Below, piece after piece: positions 1 through 14,916 of a stretch of DNA of 64,000 bases. Each line of letters begins with the position of its first letter. Within the stretch, counting starts at the first letter, position 1. The position numbers and the translations under genes are program-made. The notes beneath the pieces are model-generated. The model saw only the letters and a list, made by a program, of their open reading frames with translations, was not told the DNA's origin and ran no database searches. The stretch comes from Candidatus Rokuibacteriota bacterium (GTDB lineage: Bacteria; Methylomirabilota; Methylomirabilia; Rokubacteriales; CSP1-6), in contig JACQFL010000028.1 in NCBI GenBank assembly GCA_016200085.1, positions 1 to 64,000 on the forward strand. Direction: 5' to 3'.

Positions 1-16
1 CGCCGGCGCGGTCGCG

Positions 17-1336
17 GTGGCCGTGCGCGAGCGGCGCCGCCTCGTCGGGCTGACGCTGCGGCGCGGGCCGGCGGCGCCGGGCCTGCCCCTGGGCGCGCGC
101 CTGGCGGCGGCCCTGCCCGCGGAGTCACGGCGCGCGCTCGACGCGCTGGCCGCGGTGAGCCCGGCGGCGTGGCTGGTGGGCGGCGTCGTGCGCGACGTCG
201 TGCGCGGGGCGGCGATCGGGCGCGACCTCGACGTCGTGGTGGAAGGCGACGGCCCCGCGGTGGCGCACGCCCTCGCGGCCCGCCTGGGTGGGCGGGCGCT
301 GGAGCACGCGCGCTTCCGGACGGCCACGGTGGAGGCGGGCGGCGTCCGCGTCGACGTCGCGACGGCCCGCACGGAGCGGTACGAGGCGCCCGGCGCCCTG
401 CCGCGGGTGATCCCGAGCGGGATCGGGGAGGACCTCGGCCGGCGTGACTTCACCGTGAACGCGATGGCCGCGGACCTCGGGTCCAGCGACGTGGCCCTGC
501 TCGATCCTTTCGGCGGGCGGGCGGACCTCGTCGCGCACCGGCTGCGCGTGCTGCACCCGCTGTCCTTCGTCGAGGACCCGACGCGCATGTTCCGGGCGGC
601 CCGCTACGCGGCGCGCCTGGAGATGTCGATCGATCGGTGGACGGCCGCCGCCCAGGCGCTGGCGCTGCGCCTGGGCCCGTACCCGGCGCTGTCCAGCGCC
701 CGCCTTCACGCCGAGCTCGAGCTCATCGCCGGGGATGCCCGGCCCGACGTGGCCCTGCGCCGTCTGGGCGCGGCCGGCGTCTTCCGCCTCTTCGCCGCGG
801 AGTATCGCTTCACCCGCCGCACGGCCGCCATCCTCGCCGCGCTGCCCGACACGCTCGCGTGGGTTCGCCAGGGGCATCTCGCCGTCGCGGGCGGCGAGCT
901 GGCCGCCCTGGCCGTGCTCGCGGACCAGGCGCCGGCGGTGCGGCTGGCCGCGCTCCGCCGGCTCGGCATCGCCGGTGGCCCGCTCGCGCACGTCGTGCGC
1001 GCGGCGCAGGGCGGCGATCCGCTGGTGGGCGCGGAGACCCCCAGCGCGCGGGCGGCGCGGCTCCGGCGCCTCGAGCCGATCGAGCTGGCGTGGCTGTGGC
1101 TGAGCCGCCCCGAGCGGCGCGCCGCGCTCGGGTGGTGGGCCGGCACGGGACGCGGCGTGCGCGGGCAGCTCAGGGGGGATGACGTCATGGCGCTCGGCGT
1201 GCCGCGGGGCCCCGAGGTGGCCCGCGTGCTCGCGGCCCTCAGGGATGCCCGGCTGGACGGCGGTCTCCGGAGCCGGGACGACGAGATCGCGTACGTGCGA
1301 TCGCACGGAGCGGCGACGACTCGAAAGGAGGGATGA
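17..1336 (+). CDS. CCA tRNA nucleotidyltransferase / poly(A) polymerase family protein (5' end may lie outside)
   Basis: Class II nucleotidyltransferase that adds terminal nucleotides to tRNA 3' ends, or a poly(A) polymerase relative. The GG-VRD motif (GGVVRDVV) is near residue 55, followed by [11 protein letters not shown] with the metal-binding aspartates, then [19 protein letters not shown] and [15 protein letters not shown], which are the conserved neck elements of this family. The C-terminal helical half is poorly conserved. The frame stays open to the first base of the window and I see no ribosome site before the GTG at 17. The gene may therefore be the 3' part of a longer protein, as in DHH-CBS-nucleotidyltransferase fusions; a start at 17 or 26 is the alternative. 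The stop is one base before the pyrG GTG, so the two are probably cotranscribed. Family assignment is firm; CCA- versus A-adding specificity is not resolved. Confidence 0.85.
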   Translation: MAVRERRRLVGLTLRRGPAAPGLPLGARLAAALPAESRRALDALAAVSPAAWLVGGVVRDVVRGAAIGRDLDVVVEGDGPAVAHALAARLGGRALEHARFRTATVEAGGVRVDVATARTERYEAPGALPRVIPSGIGEDLGRRDFTVNAMAADLGSSDVALLDPFGGRADLVAHRLRVLHPLSFVEDPTRMFRAARYAARLEMSIDRWTAAAQALALRLGPYPALSSARLHAELELIAGDARPDVALRRLGAAGVFRLFAAEYRFTRRTAAILAALPDTLAWVRQGHLAVAGGELAALAVLADQAPAVRLAALRRLGIAGGPLAHVVRAAQGGDPLVGAETPSARAARLRRLEPIELAWLWLSRPERRAALGWWAGTGRGVRGQLRGDDVMALGVPRGPEVARVLAALRDARLDGGLRSRDDEIAYVRSHGAATTRKEG

Positions 1337-1337
1337 G

Positions 1338-2942
<1,605 letters not shown>

Positions 2943-2948
2943 CACCAA

Positions 2949-3041
2949 GAAGGGTCGGCGGGAAATCGAGGGGCGCCACGGCTCCGCCGGGGCGTCCCGA
3001 GCGTCGGCGGGCTTGGGGGGGGCCCGGAGCCCCCCATGTGG
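2949..3041 (+). repeat. GC-rich intergenic repeat, copy upstream of kdsA
   Basis: This segment resembles the one upstream of ahcY (10729-10857). Shared blocks include GCGCCACGGCT, CGCCGGGGCG, CGAGCGTCGG and a terminal GGGGGG...CCCGGAGCCCCCCA hairpin. The right end of the hairpin runs into the GTG start of kdsA, so the element occupies the whole leader. It is non-coding as far as I can see and could act as an RNA structure or terminator-like hairpin. Confidence 0.6.
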
Positions 3042-3868
3042 TAACCATCGGGCCGATCACCATCGGCGGCGACGGCCCGCTCGTGCTCATCGGCGGGCCG
3101 TGCGCCATCGAGAGCGAGAAGCACGCCCTCATGACGGCCGAGCGGCTGGCGACCATCGCCGCGGAGCGCCGGGTCCCGTTCATCTACAAGTCGTCCTACG
3201 ACAAGGCCAACCGCTCGTCCGGCGGGGGCTATCGCGGTCCCGGGCTCGTCGAGGGCCTGCGCATCTTGAGGAAGGTGAAGGAGACGCTCGGGTTGCTCGT
3301 GCTCTCGGACGTGCACCAGGTCTCGGAGGTGGCGCCGGCAGCCGAGGTGCTCGACGTGCTGCAGATCCCCGCGTTCCTCTGCCGCCAGACCGACCTCATC
3401 CTCGCCGCCGGGCGGACGGGACGCCCGGTGAACGTCAAGAAGGGCCAGTTCCTCGCCCCCGGCGACATGCGCAACGTGGTCGACAAGCTGCGCTCCACGG
3501 GCAACGAGAAGATCCTCCTGACCGAGCGCGGCACCAGCTTCGGCTATCACAACCTCGTCGTCGACATGCGCGGACTCGTCCAGATGCGCGGCCTGGGATA
3601 CCCGGTGGTCTTCGACGCCACGCACTCCGTCCAGTTGCCCGGCGCGGGCGGCACCCGGTCCGGCGGGGAGCGGCAGTTCGTCCCGGCCCTGGCCCGCGCC
3701 GCCGTCGCCGTCGGCATCGACGCGCTGTTCATGGAGATGCACGAGGATCCGGATCGCACGCTCCCCGACGGGCGCCCCCTGTCCGACGGGCCCAACATGC
3801 TCCGGATCGACGACCTGCCACGCCTTCTGGACGCTCTCGCCGGCATCCGTTCGGCCCTCACGCCGTAG
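3038..3868 (+). CDS. kdsA: 3-deoxy-8-phosphooctulonate (Kdo-8-P) synthase
   Basis: Condenses phosphoenolpyruvate with arabinose 5-phosphate to make Kdo 8-phosphate for the LPS inner core, in the cytoplasm. The TIM-barrel protein of 276 residues matches the family. Visible signatures are [54 protein letters not shown] and [11 protein letters not shown]. The GTG at 3038 places the conserved [16 protein letters not shown] at the normal distance from the N terminus; it lies at the end of a GC-rich hairpin with no clear Shine-Dalgarno sequence. With lptC, lptA and lptB downstream this is an LPS synthesis/export cluster. The arabinose-phosphate isomerase and Kdo-8-P phosphatase genes often found beside it are absent here. 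Confidence 0.95.
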   Translation: MVTIGPITIGGDGPLVLIGGPCAIESEKHALMTAERLATIAAERRVPFIYKSSYDKANRSSGGGYRGPGLVEGLRILRKVKETLGLLVLSDVHQVSEVAPAAEVLDVLQIPAFLCRQTDLILAAGRTGRPVNVKKGQFLAPGDMRNVVDKLRSTGNEKILLTERGTSFGYHNLVVDMRGLVQMRGLGYPVVFDATHSVQLPGAGGTRSGGERQFVPALARAAVAVGIDALFMEMHEDPDRTLPDGRPLSDGPNMLRIDDLPRLLDALAGIRSALTP

Positions 3869-3937
3869 CTCGTCCAGGTTTTCTCGCTTGCCGTTCCTGA
3901 GGTTGTGGTAGGCTGGTACCGAAATTGCACGAGACCC

Positions 3938-4489
3938 ATGCAACGCCTAGCTAGTCGCATCCTGGCCGTGGTTGCCGTGTTCGTCCTGCTCGTGACGGGC
4001 GTGCTGATCGCCAAGAGCCGGACGGCCCGGAAGGAATCCGTCGGTCCAGCCCAGTCCAAGGCCGACCTGAGCATCAAGGAGCTGCAACTCGAGGAGGAGT
4101 CCGGCGGCGTGCGCTGGCGTCTCAAGGCGGACTCCGCGCAGGTGTTCGAGGACCAGAAGCGCACGTCGCTGAAGAAGGTGCAGGTCCACGTCGAGGAGAA
4201 GACGCGGACCTGGACGGTCACTGGCGAGGAGGGCGACCTGTTCCAGGAGCGGAAAGACTTCGAGGTGCGGCGCAACGTGGTGATGACCTCGGACGACGGC
4301 ATGGTATTGGAGACGAGCGTGCTCCGCTGGAAGGGCGACGAGCGGCGGCTCTGGACCGACGTGCCCGTGAAGATCACCCGCGAGCGCGCGGTGATCCTGG
4401 GCACCGCGCTCGACGTGAGGATGAACGAAGAGGCGACCAACGTCGCCGGCCGCGTCCGGGCGACGTTCAACCGGGGCGCCGCGAAGTGA
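3938..4489 (+). CDS. lptC: LPS export protein LptC
   Basis: Bitopic inner-membrane protein that passes LPS from the LptB2FG transporter to periplasmic LptA. Residues about 5-24 form one membrane segment ([18 protein letters not shown]), followed by a periplasmic beta-jellyroll with the pattern [20 protein letters not shown] typical of the family. The chosen ATG gives 183 residues; an in-frame start at 3905 would add 11 residues that look non-coding. It overlaps lptA by 4 bp (GTGA), implying translational coupling. A TTGCCG and TAGGCT pair upstream (3888-3914) is a poorly spaced promoter candidate. The sequence is divergent, as is usual for LptC; context makes the call solid. Confidence 0.88.
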   Translation: MQRLASRILAVVAVFVLLVTGVLIAKSRTARKESVGPAQSKADLSIKELQLEEESGGVRWRLKADSAQVFEDQKRTSLKKVQVHVEEKTRTWTVTGEEGDLFQERKDFEVRRNVVMTSDDGMVLETSVLRWKGDERRLWTDVPVKITRERAVILGTALDVRMNEEATNVAGRVRATFNRGAAK

Positions 4490-5097
4490 CGCGGGCGCTC
4501 GCGGCCGCCGCGGGGCTCGGCGTGCTCGCCGTCGCCCTCGGCGCGGCTGGCCAGCCGCGGGCCCAGACCCCCGCGTCGGGAAGCCCCGCCGCCCCGGCGA
4601 AACCGGCGGCCAAGGGCGACGACAAGGGCCAGCCCGTCACCGTCGACGCCGATCGCATGGAGCGCTACGGCAAGGAGAGCCTCGTCATCTTCACCGGCAA
4701 CGTGGTGGCCCGCCAGGCCGCCTCCGTGCAGTACGCCGACCGCATGGAGGTCTACCTCGACGAGAAGAGCGACAAGGTCGTGCGCACGGTCTCCACGGGG
4801 GCGGTCCGCATCATCACGAAGGACTGCAAGACCGGCACGGCCCGGCGCGCGGAGTACTTCGACCTCGACCAGCGGATGGTCCTGATCGGCAACGCGCGCG
4901 TGTGGCAGGACGACAACGTCGTGACCGGCGAGACCATCACGATCTTCCTCGCCCAGGACCGCAGCGTGGCCCAGGGCGGCAAGCAGGAGCGGGTCAAGGG
5001 CATCTTCTACACCAGGGACGAGAAGAACGACCAGCCGTCGGCGAGCCCACGGCCGGCGGGCGCGGCCGCCAAGACGGCCTCGAGCTGCGGAAACTGA
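4486..5097 (+). CDS. lptA: LPS transport periplasmic protein LptA
   Basis: Periplasmic bridge protein that carries LPS between LptC and the outer-membrane LptD. A signal peptide covers about residues 1-27 ([17 protein letters not shown], cleavage near RAQ-TP). An Ala/Pro-rich spacer follows, then an OstA-like beta-jellyroll: [38 protein letters not shown] and [18 protein letters not shown]. The C-terminal tail is Pro/Ala-rich and ends in Cys-Gly-Asn. The GTG start overlaps the lptC stop by 4 bp and lptB follows 5 bp downstream, so lptCAB is one operon. The 203-residue length is typical. Confidence 0.92.
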   Translation: MTRALAAAAGLGVLAVALGAAGQPRAQTPASGSPAAPAKPAAKGDDKGQPVTVDADRMERYGKESLVIFTGNVVARQAASVQYADRMEVYLDEKSDKVVRTVSTGAVRIITKDCKTGTARRAEYFDLDQRMVLIGNARVWQDDNVVTGETITIFLAQDRSVAQGGKQERVKGIFYTRDEKNDQPSASPRPAGAAAKTASSCGN

Positions 5098-5102
5098 CGG
5101 CG

Positions 5103-5825
5103 ATGGAAGGCCTGGTCGCCCTCAACCTCGAGAAGTGGTTCAAGCAGCGCAAGGTCGTCGACGACGTGTCGCTCGACATCCAGCGCGGCGAGGTGGTCGG
5201 GCTGCTCGGGCCGAACGGCGCGGGCAAGACCACCTCGTTCTACATGATGGTCGGCCTGCTGCCCGCCGAGGGCGGCCGGATCTTCCTCGAGGGGCAGGAG
5301 ATCACGAGCCTCCCGATGTACCAGCGCTGCCGCATGGGCATCGGCTACCTGCCGCAGGAGTCCTCCGTCTTCCGCAAGCTCACCGTCGAGGAGAACCTGC
5401 TCGCGATCCTGGAGACCCTCGACCTCACGGCCAGCGAGCGGCGGGATCGCGCGCGGGAGCTGCTCGGCGAGCTCGATCTCACCCCGCTGGCGCGCTACCC
5501 GGCCTTCACCCTGTCCGGCGGCGAGCGGCGGCGCCTGGAGATCACCCGGGCGCTGGTGACGTCGCCCCAGTACCTGCTGCTCGACGAGCCGTTCACCGGC
5601 ATCGACCCCATCGCCATCGGCGACATCCAGGAGATCCTGGGGCGGCTGCGCGAGCGCGGCATCGGCATCCTCATCACTGACCACAACGTGCGCGAGACCC
5701 TGGCCATCACCGACCGGGCGTACATCCTGTACGACGGCAAGATCCTCGTGTCGGGCACGGCCAGCGAGATCGCGAACAACCCGATAGCGCGGGAGACCTA
5801 CCTCGGGGAGCGCTTCGCGCTCTAG
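5103..5825 (+). CDS. lptB: LPS export ABC transporter ATP-binding protein LptB
   Basis: Cytoplasmic ATPase of the LptB2FGC complex that extracts LPS from the inner membrane. The 240-residue protein shows Walker [10 protein letters not shown], the Q-loop region [18 protein letters not shown], the ABC signature [11 protein letters not shown], Walker [14 protein letters not shown] and the H-loop [10 protein letters not shown]. The ATG at 5103 fits the family start and lies 5 bp after lptA. Its membrane partner in this genome is the fused LptF-LptG protein at 19.4-21.8 kb, encoded away from this operon. Confidence 0.97.
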   Translation: MEGLVALNLEKWFKQRKVVDDVSLDIQRGEVVGLLGPNGAGKTTSFYMMVGLLPAEGGRIFLEGQEITSLPMYQRCRMGIGYLPQESSVFRKLTVEENLLAILETLDLTASERRDRARELLGELDLTPLARYPAFTLSGGERRRLEITRALVTSPQYLLLDEPFTGIDPIAIGDIQEILGRLRERGIGILITDHNVRETLAITDRAYILYDGKILVSGTASEIANNPIARETYLGERFAL

Positions 5826-5848
5826 GCCTCCCGCAGAAGAGATCCGTC

Positions 5849-7294
5849 ATGGCATTGGAAGCCCGTCTCAGCCAGCGCCTCAGCCAGCGGGTGGTGATGA
5901 CCCCGCTGCTGCAGCAGGCCATCCAGCTGCTGCAGCTGTCCACGCTCGAGCTGCAGGAGGTGGTGCAGAAGGAGCTCCTCGAGAACCCGCTGCTCGAGGA
6001 GGTCAACGTCGAGACGCCGGAGACGACGCCGCCCGGGGAACCCCCCGCGCCCGCCCCCGCCGCCGAGGCGCCGCCCGTCGAGCCGCCGCGCGAGAGCGAC
6101 CGGCAGACCGACGACCTGCCCTTCGACCTCACCGCGGTGATGTTCGACGACCACGAGGAGCGCTCGCTGGTCGCCCAGGAGGATCGCGACGACCTGCCCT
6201 TCGAGAACATGGTCCGCTCCTCCACCTCGCTCACGGATCACCTCGACGAGCAGCTGCGCTTCGCCAGCGAGGATCCCAAGGTCCGTCTCATCGGCACCGA
6301 GATCATCGGCAACCTCGACGAGGACGGCTACCTGCGCGCCGAGGTCGCGGAGATCGCCCAGCGGTGCCGGGTCGAGGCGGCCGAGGTCGACCGCGCGCTG
6401 ACCCTGATCCAGGGCTTCGATCCGGCCGGCGTGGCCGCGCGCAGCATCCAGGAGTGCCTGCTCATCCAGCTCCGGGCCGACCCGCCCGTCGACCCGCTCT
6501 CGGTGGACATCGTCGAGGAGCACTTCGAGGACCTCACCAGGCGACGGTATCCGGACATCGCGCGCGCGCTCAAGCAGCCGCTCGACCGGGTGATGGAGTC
6601 GGTCGAGGAGATCATGGGCCTGGAGCCCAAGCCCGGACGGCGCTTCGGGGGCAACGACTCGCGCTACATCGTGCCCGACGTGGTCGTGCACAAGATGGGC
6701 ACGGAGTACGTGGTCGTGCTCAACGAGGACGGCATCCCGCGCCTGCGCGTGAACGCGCTGTACCGCTCGCTGCTGCGCAACTCCGGCGACGAGGCCAAGC
6801 AGTACGTCGAGCAGAAGCTCCGCTCCGCGGTCTGGCTCATCAAGAGCGTGGACCAGCGGCAGCGCACGCTGCGCAAGGTCACCCAGTCGATCGTGAAGTT
6901 CCAGCGCGAATTCCTCGACAAGGGGCTCGCCCACCTGCGCCCGCTCTCGCTGCGCGACGTGGGCGAGGACATCAGCATGCACGAGTCGACCATCAGCCGG
7001 GTGACGACGAACAAGTACGTGGAGACCCCCCAGGGGCTCTTCGAGCTGAAGTTCTTCTTCCACAGCGGCATCGCCTCCGACGACGGCGAGATGAAGTCGT
7101 CGGTGTCGGTCAAGAAGATGATCCAGGACCTCCTCGCCAGCGAGGACTCCACGAAGCCGCTCTCCGACCAGGAGGTGGCCCAGGTCCTCAAGTCCCGGGG
7201 ACTGGTGATCGCGCGGCGCACGGTGGCGAAATACCGCGAGGAGCTCGGGATCCTGCCCTCGCACCAGCGCCGGCTCGCGCCGCGGCGGCGCTGA
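5849..7294 (+). CDS. rpoN: RNA polymerase sigma-54 factor
   Basis: Alternative sigma factor that recognises -24/-12 promoters and needs AAA+ activators. Region I is the Gln/Leu-rich start (LSQRVVMTPLLQQAIQLLQ); region II is acidic and proline-rich (about residues 50-110). Region III contains the core-binding and helix-turn-helix parts (SLRDVGEDISMHESTISRVT). The RpoN box appears as RRTVAKYREELGI near the C terminus. At 481 residues it is full length. The lptB-rpoN-rapZ order matches the well-known lptB-rpoN neighbourhood, although hpf and ptsN, which usually intervene, are missing. Confidence 0.97.
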   Translation: MALEARLSQRLSQRVVMTPLLQQAIQLLQLSTLELQEVVQKELLENPLLEEVNVETPETTPPGEPPAPAPAAEAPPVEPPRESDRQTDDLPFDLTAVMFDDHEERSLVAQEDRDDLPFENMVRSSTSLTDHLDEQLRFASEDPKVRLIGTEIIGNLDEDGYLRAEVAEIAQRCRVEAAEVDRALTLIQGFDPAGVAARSIQECLLIQLRADPPVDPLSVDIVEEHFEDLTRRRYPDIARALKQPLDRVMESVEEIMGLEPKPGRRFGGNDSRYIVPDVVVHKMGTEYVVVLNEDGIPRLRVNALYRSLLRNSGDEAKQYVEQKLRSAVWLIKSVDQRQRTLRKVTQSIVKFQREFLDKGLAHLRPLSLRDVGEDISMHESTISRVTTNKYVETPQGLFELKFFFHSGIASDDGEMKSSVSVKKMIQDLLASEDSTKPLSDQEVAQVLKSRGLVIARRTVAKYREELGILPSHQRRLAPRRR

Positions 7295-7316
7295 AGCGCG
7301 CGGAGGCGCCGCGCCC

Positions 7317-8186
7317 ATGGCCGAGCCGATCGCGTTCGTGGTGATCACCGGCCTCTCGGGGGCCGGCAAGAGCTACGCCATCAAGTGCCTCGAGGACCTG
7401 GGCTTCTTCTGCGTCGATAACCTGCCGACCACGCTGATCCCGACCTTCGCCGACCTCGTGGCCGCCTCCGGGCAGCAGCCCCGGCGCGTGGCCCTGGGGG
7501 TCGACGTGCGGGAAGGCGAGTATCTCTCCCACCTGATCGGCGCCATCGGGGCGCTGCGCGAGCGGGGCCACAGCGTCGAGGTGCTGTTCCTGGAGGCGAG
7601 CGACGACGCGCTGGTGCGGCGCTACGCGGAGAGCCGGCGCCGCCATCCGCTCGGCCACGAGGGCAACGTGCTCGACGCCATCCGCGCCGAGCGCAAGGCG
7701 CTGAGCACGATGCGGGAGATCGCCGACCGTATCGTGGACACCTCGCCCCTCACCGTGCACCAGTTCAAGGAGCGGCTGGTCGAGCTCTACGTCACCCCGC
7801 GCGACCGCCGGGGGCTCAGCGTGCGGCTGATCTCGTTCGGCTTCAAGCACGGGCTGCCCATCGACGCCGATCTCGTCTTCGACGTGCGCTTCCTGCCCAA
7901 CCCGCACTTCGTGGCCGGGCTGCGCGCGCTCGACGGCCGGGACACCGCCGTGCGCGAGTTCATCTTCACGCATGGCGAGAGCCGGGAGCTCTTCGACCGC
8001 CTGCGCGACCTGCTGCGCTTCGTGCTGCCCGCCTACGAGCGGGAGGGGAAGTCGTATCTGACCGTGGCGGTCGGCTGCACCGGGGGGCGTCATCGCTCGG
8101 TCGCGCTGGTGGAGGAGCTGCAGCGCAGCCTGGCCGAGACCGGCTTCGCCCCGAGCGTGGCTCATCGCGACATCGACCGTGAGTGA
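7317..8186 (+). CDS. rapZ: RapZ/YvcJ family nucleotide-binding protein
   Basis: P-loop protein of the RapZ (YhbJ/YvcJ) family. In E. coli it is the RNase adaptor controlling GlmZ; elsewhere it binds nucleotides and its targets are less clear. Walker A is GLSGAGKS at residues 10-17, followed by LEDLGFFCVDNLPTTLIP. The C-terminal half has FGFKHGLP, DVRFLPNPH and the GCTGGRHRSV motif. Its 289 residues are standard. It follows rpoN by 22 bp. Its stop overlaps a possible GTG of the next gene by 4 bp, although I place that gene's start further down. Confidence 0.94.
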   Translation: MAEPIAFVVITGLSGAGKSYAIKCLEDLGFFCVDNLPTTLIPTFADLVAASGQQPRRVALGVDVREGEYLSHLIGAIGALRERGHSVEVLFLEASDDALVRRYAESRRRHPLGHEGNVLDAIRAERKALSTMREIADRIVDTSPLTVHQFKERLVELYVTPRDRRGLSVRLISFGFKHGLPIDADLVFDVRFLPNPHFVAGLRALDGRDTAVREFIFTHGESRELFDRLRDLLRFVLPAYEREGKSYLTVAVGCTGGRHRSVALVEELQRSLAETGFAPSVAHRDIDRE

Positions 8187-8224
8187 GGCGCCGGGCCGGC
8201 GCCGCCGCTGATGCTGGACGACTG

Positions 8225-9277
8225 ATGCTGGACGATCAGGCCGCGCTCGAGCGCGTCGACGCCCATGCGACGCGGGACGTCCTCGCGGCGTTTCCCGCCC
8301 AGTGCCGGACGGCCGCCGCGCTCCATCCCGAGCCGGCGCCGCCGGGCATCCGCCCGCGCGCCGTCATCGCGGCGGGGATGGGCGGCTCGGCGGCGGGGGG
8401 CGACGTGGTGGCGGCCTGCGCCCTCGAGCGCCTCGACGTGCCCATCGTGGTCCACCGCGGCTACGGCCTGCCCGCGCTCGCGCGGCCCGACACCCTCGTG
8501 GTGGCGTCCTCCTACTCGGGCGAGACGGCCGAGGTCGTCTCCGCCCTGGAGACGGCCCTCGCACGCGGCGTGCCCGCGGTCGCCATCACCTCCGGGGGAC
8601 GGCTCGCGCGGCTCGCCGAGCAAGCGCGCGTGCCGCGCGTGGCGCTGCCCGGCGGCCTGATGCCCCGGATGGCGCTCGGCTTTCTCGTGTTCCCGTTGCT
8701 CGCCACGCTCGACGCCGTCGGGCTCACCGTGGCGAGCGAAGCGGAGATCGCCGAAGCGCTCGGGGCGCTCGACGCGCTGGCGGGAGTGCTCGGCCCGGCA
8801 CGGGGCGCGGCGAGCAACGAGGCCAAGCAGCTGGCGCTGGCGATCGGCGACGCCGTGCCCGTGATCTACGGCGGTCCCCTGACCGGGGCCAGCGCCTACC
8901 GGTGGAAGACGGATCTCGAGGAGAACGCCAAGACCTTCGCGCTGTCGGGGACGTTGCCCGAGATGAACCACAACGAGATCGAGGCGTGGCGCGCGCCCGC
9001 GGGCAAGGGCCTGCACCTGGTGCTCCTGCGCGACCGCGACGAGGGCGGCGCGATCGCCCGCCGCTTCGCGCTCGTGCGCGAGATGTGCGCGACCGTGGCC
9101 GCCGGGGTCAGCGAGGTGTGGGGTCGGGGCGAGGGACCGCTGGCGCGGCTGCTCAGTCTGGCGTATCTCGGGCAGTGGACGAGCTACTACCTCGCGATCC
9201 TGCGGGGGGAAGACCCGTGGCTGGTGCCGACGTTGGAGGCGTTGAAGAGCCGGATGGCGAGCGACGAGCGCCGATGA
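8225..9277 (+). CDS. bifunctional phosphoglucose/phosphomannose isomerase
   Basis: SIS-domain isomerase interconverting glucose-6-P or mannose-6-P with fructose-6-P. The first SIS domain has GMGGSAAGGDV and the Ser/Thr-rich phosphate loop SSYSGETAE. The second half has ASNEAKQLA, the sugar-binding part YRWKTDLEENAK and the family signature MNHNEIEAW. I chose the ATG at 8225 (350 residues). A GTG at 8183, overlapping the rapZ stop, would add 14 residues of low-complexity sequence. The start region carries a small direct duplication, ATGCTGGACGA at 8211 and again at 8225; the first copy opens a five-codon frame ending in TGA. With rapZ alongside, a link to sugar-phosphate and envelope precursor supply is plausible. 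Confidence 0.9.
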   Translation: MLDDQAALERVDAHATRDVLAAFPAQCRTAAALHPEPAPPGIRPRAVIAAGMGGSAAGGDVVAACALERLDVPIVVHRGYGLPALARPDTLVVASSYSGETAEVVSALETALARGVPAVAITSGGRLARLAEQARVPRVALPGGLMPRMALGFLVFPLLATLDAVGLTVASEAEIAEALGALDALAGVLGPARGAASNEAKQLALAIGDAVPVIYGGPLTGASAYRWKTDLEENAKTFALSGTLPEMNHNEIEAWRAPAGKGLHLVLLRDRDEGGAIARRFALVREMCATVAAGVSEVWGRGEGPLARLLSLAYLGQWTSYYLAILRGEDPWLVPTLEALKSRMASDERR

Positions 9278-9522
9278 GGACGCGTGTGTTGTAGCGGGGT
9301 CCGCGCTACCGGCTTGATGCGTGGGTGGCCTGCAGTGAGAAGGCGTGGCTCCGTCCGCCCCGCCGGGGCATCCGTCTCGTCGCTCGATGGGTGAAAGCAA
9401 GAAATACGATCGAAGCGGTGCGTAGATATGGCCGCCGGGCGAAAGCGTGAAAGCGGTCGTTTGGCGTTGCGGGACGTGGTAGATTGGCCGGCAGACTTTT
9501 CGAATCCGGGGGGGGGTCAGGA
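9278..9522. other. intergenic leader upstream of metK
   Basis: No convincing gene. A hairpin lies at 9293-9311 (GTAGCG and CGCTAC arms around GGGTCCG), suitable as a terminator for the upstream gene. The rest is the metK leader, less GC-rich than the genes, with a poly-G tract (9509-9516) before the ribosome site. I looked for SAM-I, SAM-II and SAM/SAH riboswitch cores and did not recognise one. Confidence 0.45.
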
Positions 9523-10671
9523 ATGGCGCGGGACGAGTACCTGTTCACGTCGGAGTCGGTGACCGAGGGTCACCCCGACAAGATGGCCGATCAGATCTCC
9601 GACGCCGTCCTGGACGCGATCATCGCCCAGGACCCGATGGGCCGCGTCGCCTGCGAGACCCTGCTCACCACGGGGCTCGTGGTGGTGGCGGGGGAGATCA
9701 CGACCAGCTGCTACGTGGACATCCCGCGCATCGCGCGCGACACCATCAAGGGTGTCGGCTACACGCGCGCCAAGTACGGCTTCGACTACGAGACGTGCGG
9801 CGTGATCGCCGCCATCGACGAACAGTCCGGCGACATCGCCATGGGCGTCGACAACCTCGGCGCGGGCGACCAGGGCCTGATGTTCGGCTACGCCTGCACC
9901 GAGACCCCCGAGCTCATGCCGATGCCGATCCAGCTCGCCCACCAGCTGGTGCGCAAGCTGACGGCGGTGCGGCGGGCCAACGAGCTCGACTACCTCCGCC
10001 CGGACGGCAAGTCGCAGGTCTCGATCCGCTACGTCGACGGCAAGCCGGTGTCGGTCGAGACGGTGGTCATCTCTACCCAGCACAGCCCCGACGTGAGCAC
10101 GGACAGGCTGCGCAAGGAGATCATCGACGCCGTCATCCTGCCGACCGTGCCCGCGGAGTTGCTCTCGCGCAGCTGCGTCTTCCACGTGAACCCGACGGGC
10201 CGCTTCGTCACGGGCGGGCCGATGGGCGACACCGGGCTCACCGGGCGGAAGATCATCGTCGACACGTACGGCGGCTCCTGCCCCCACGGCGGCGGCGCGT
10301 TCTCGGGCAAGGACCCGACGAAGGTGGACCGCTCCGCGTGCTACATGGCCCGCTACGTCGCCAAGAACGTGGTGGCCGCCGGGCTCGCCCAGCGCGCGCA
10401 GGTTCAGGTGGCCTACGCCATCGGGGTGGCCGAGCCGGTGTCGATCATGGTCGAGACGTTCGGCACGGGCAAGGTGTCGAACGCCGTGCTCGAGAAGGCG
10501 ATCCGCCGGCACTTCGACTTCACGCCCGCCGGGATCATCAAGTCCCTGAACCTGCGCCGACCCATCTACAAGAAGACCGCGGCCTACGGGCACTTCGGGC
10601 GGTCCGAGCCCGAGTTCACCTGGGAGCGCACCGACCGCGTCAACGACCTGCGCGACGACGTCGATATCTGA
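9523..10671 (+). CDS. metK: S-adenosylmethionine synthetase
   Basis: Makes S-adenosylmethionine from methionine and ATP. The N-terminal [20 protein letters not shown] includes the catalytic His. [20 protein letters not shown] and the P-loop-like [16 protein letters not shown] are the two PROSITE-type signatures. At 382 residues the length is normal. The ATG at 9523 follows GGTCAGGA; an in-frame extension upstream would not match the family N terminus. ahcY follows, so the two S-adenosylmethionine-cycle genes are neighbours, separated by about 200 bp of repeat. Confidence 0.97.
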   Translation: MARDEYLFTSESVTEGHPDKMADQISDAVLDAIIAQDPMGRVACETLLTTGLVVVAGEITTSCYVDIPRIARDTIKGVGYTRAKYGFDYETCGVIAAIDEQSGDIAMGVDNLGAGDQGLMFGYACTETPELMPMPIQLAHQLVRKLTAVRRANELDYLRPDGKSQVSIRYVDGKPVSVETVVISTQHSPDVSTDRLRKEIIDAVILPTVPAELLSRSCVFHVNPTGRFVTGGPMGDTGLTGRKIIVDTYGGSCPHGGGAFSGKDPTKVDRSACYMARYVAKNVVAAGLAQRAQVQVAYAIGVAEPVSIMVETFGTGKVSNAVLEKAIRRHFDFTPAGIIKSLNLRRPIYKKTAAYGHFGRSEPEFTWERTDRVNDLRDDVDI

Positions 10672-10722
10672 GCGATCGAGGGACCTGACGCCGGCGCCTG
10701 TCGAGCCGCCCGTTTTGCGTGA

Positions 10723-14908
<4,186 letters not shown>

Positions 14909-14916
14909 TCGTCGCA

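Noticed and set aside
9499..9507. TTCGAATCC resembling a tRNA T-loop
   Set aside because: The flanks do not form a T-stem, D-arm or acceptor stem; it is part of the metK leader.
9278..9522. SAM riboswitch before metK
   Set aside because: No recognisable core of SAM-I, SAM-II or SAM/SAH classes by eye.
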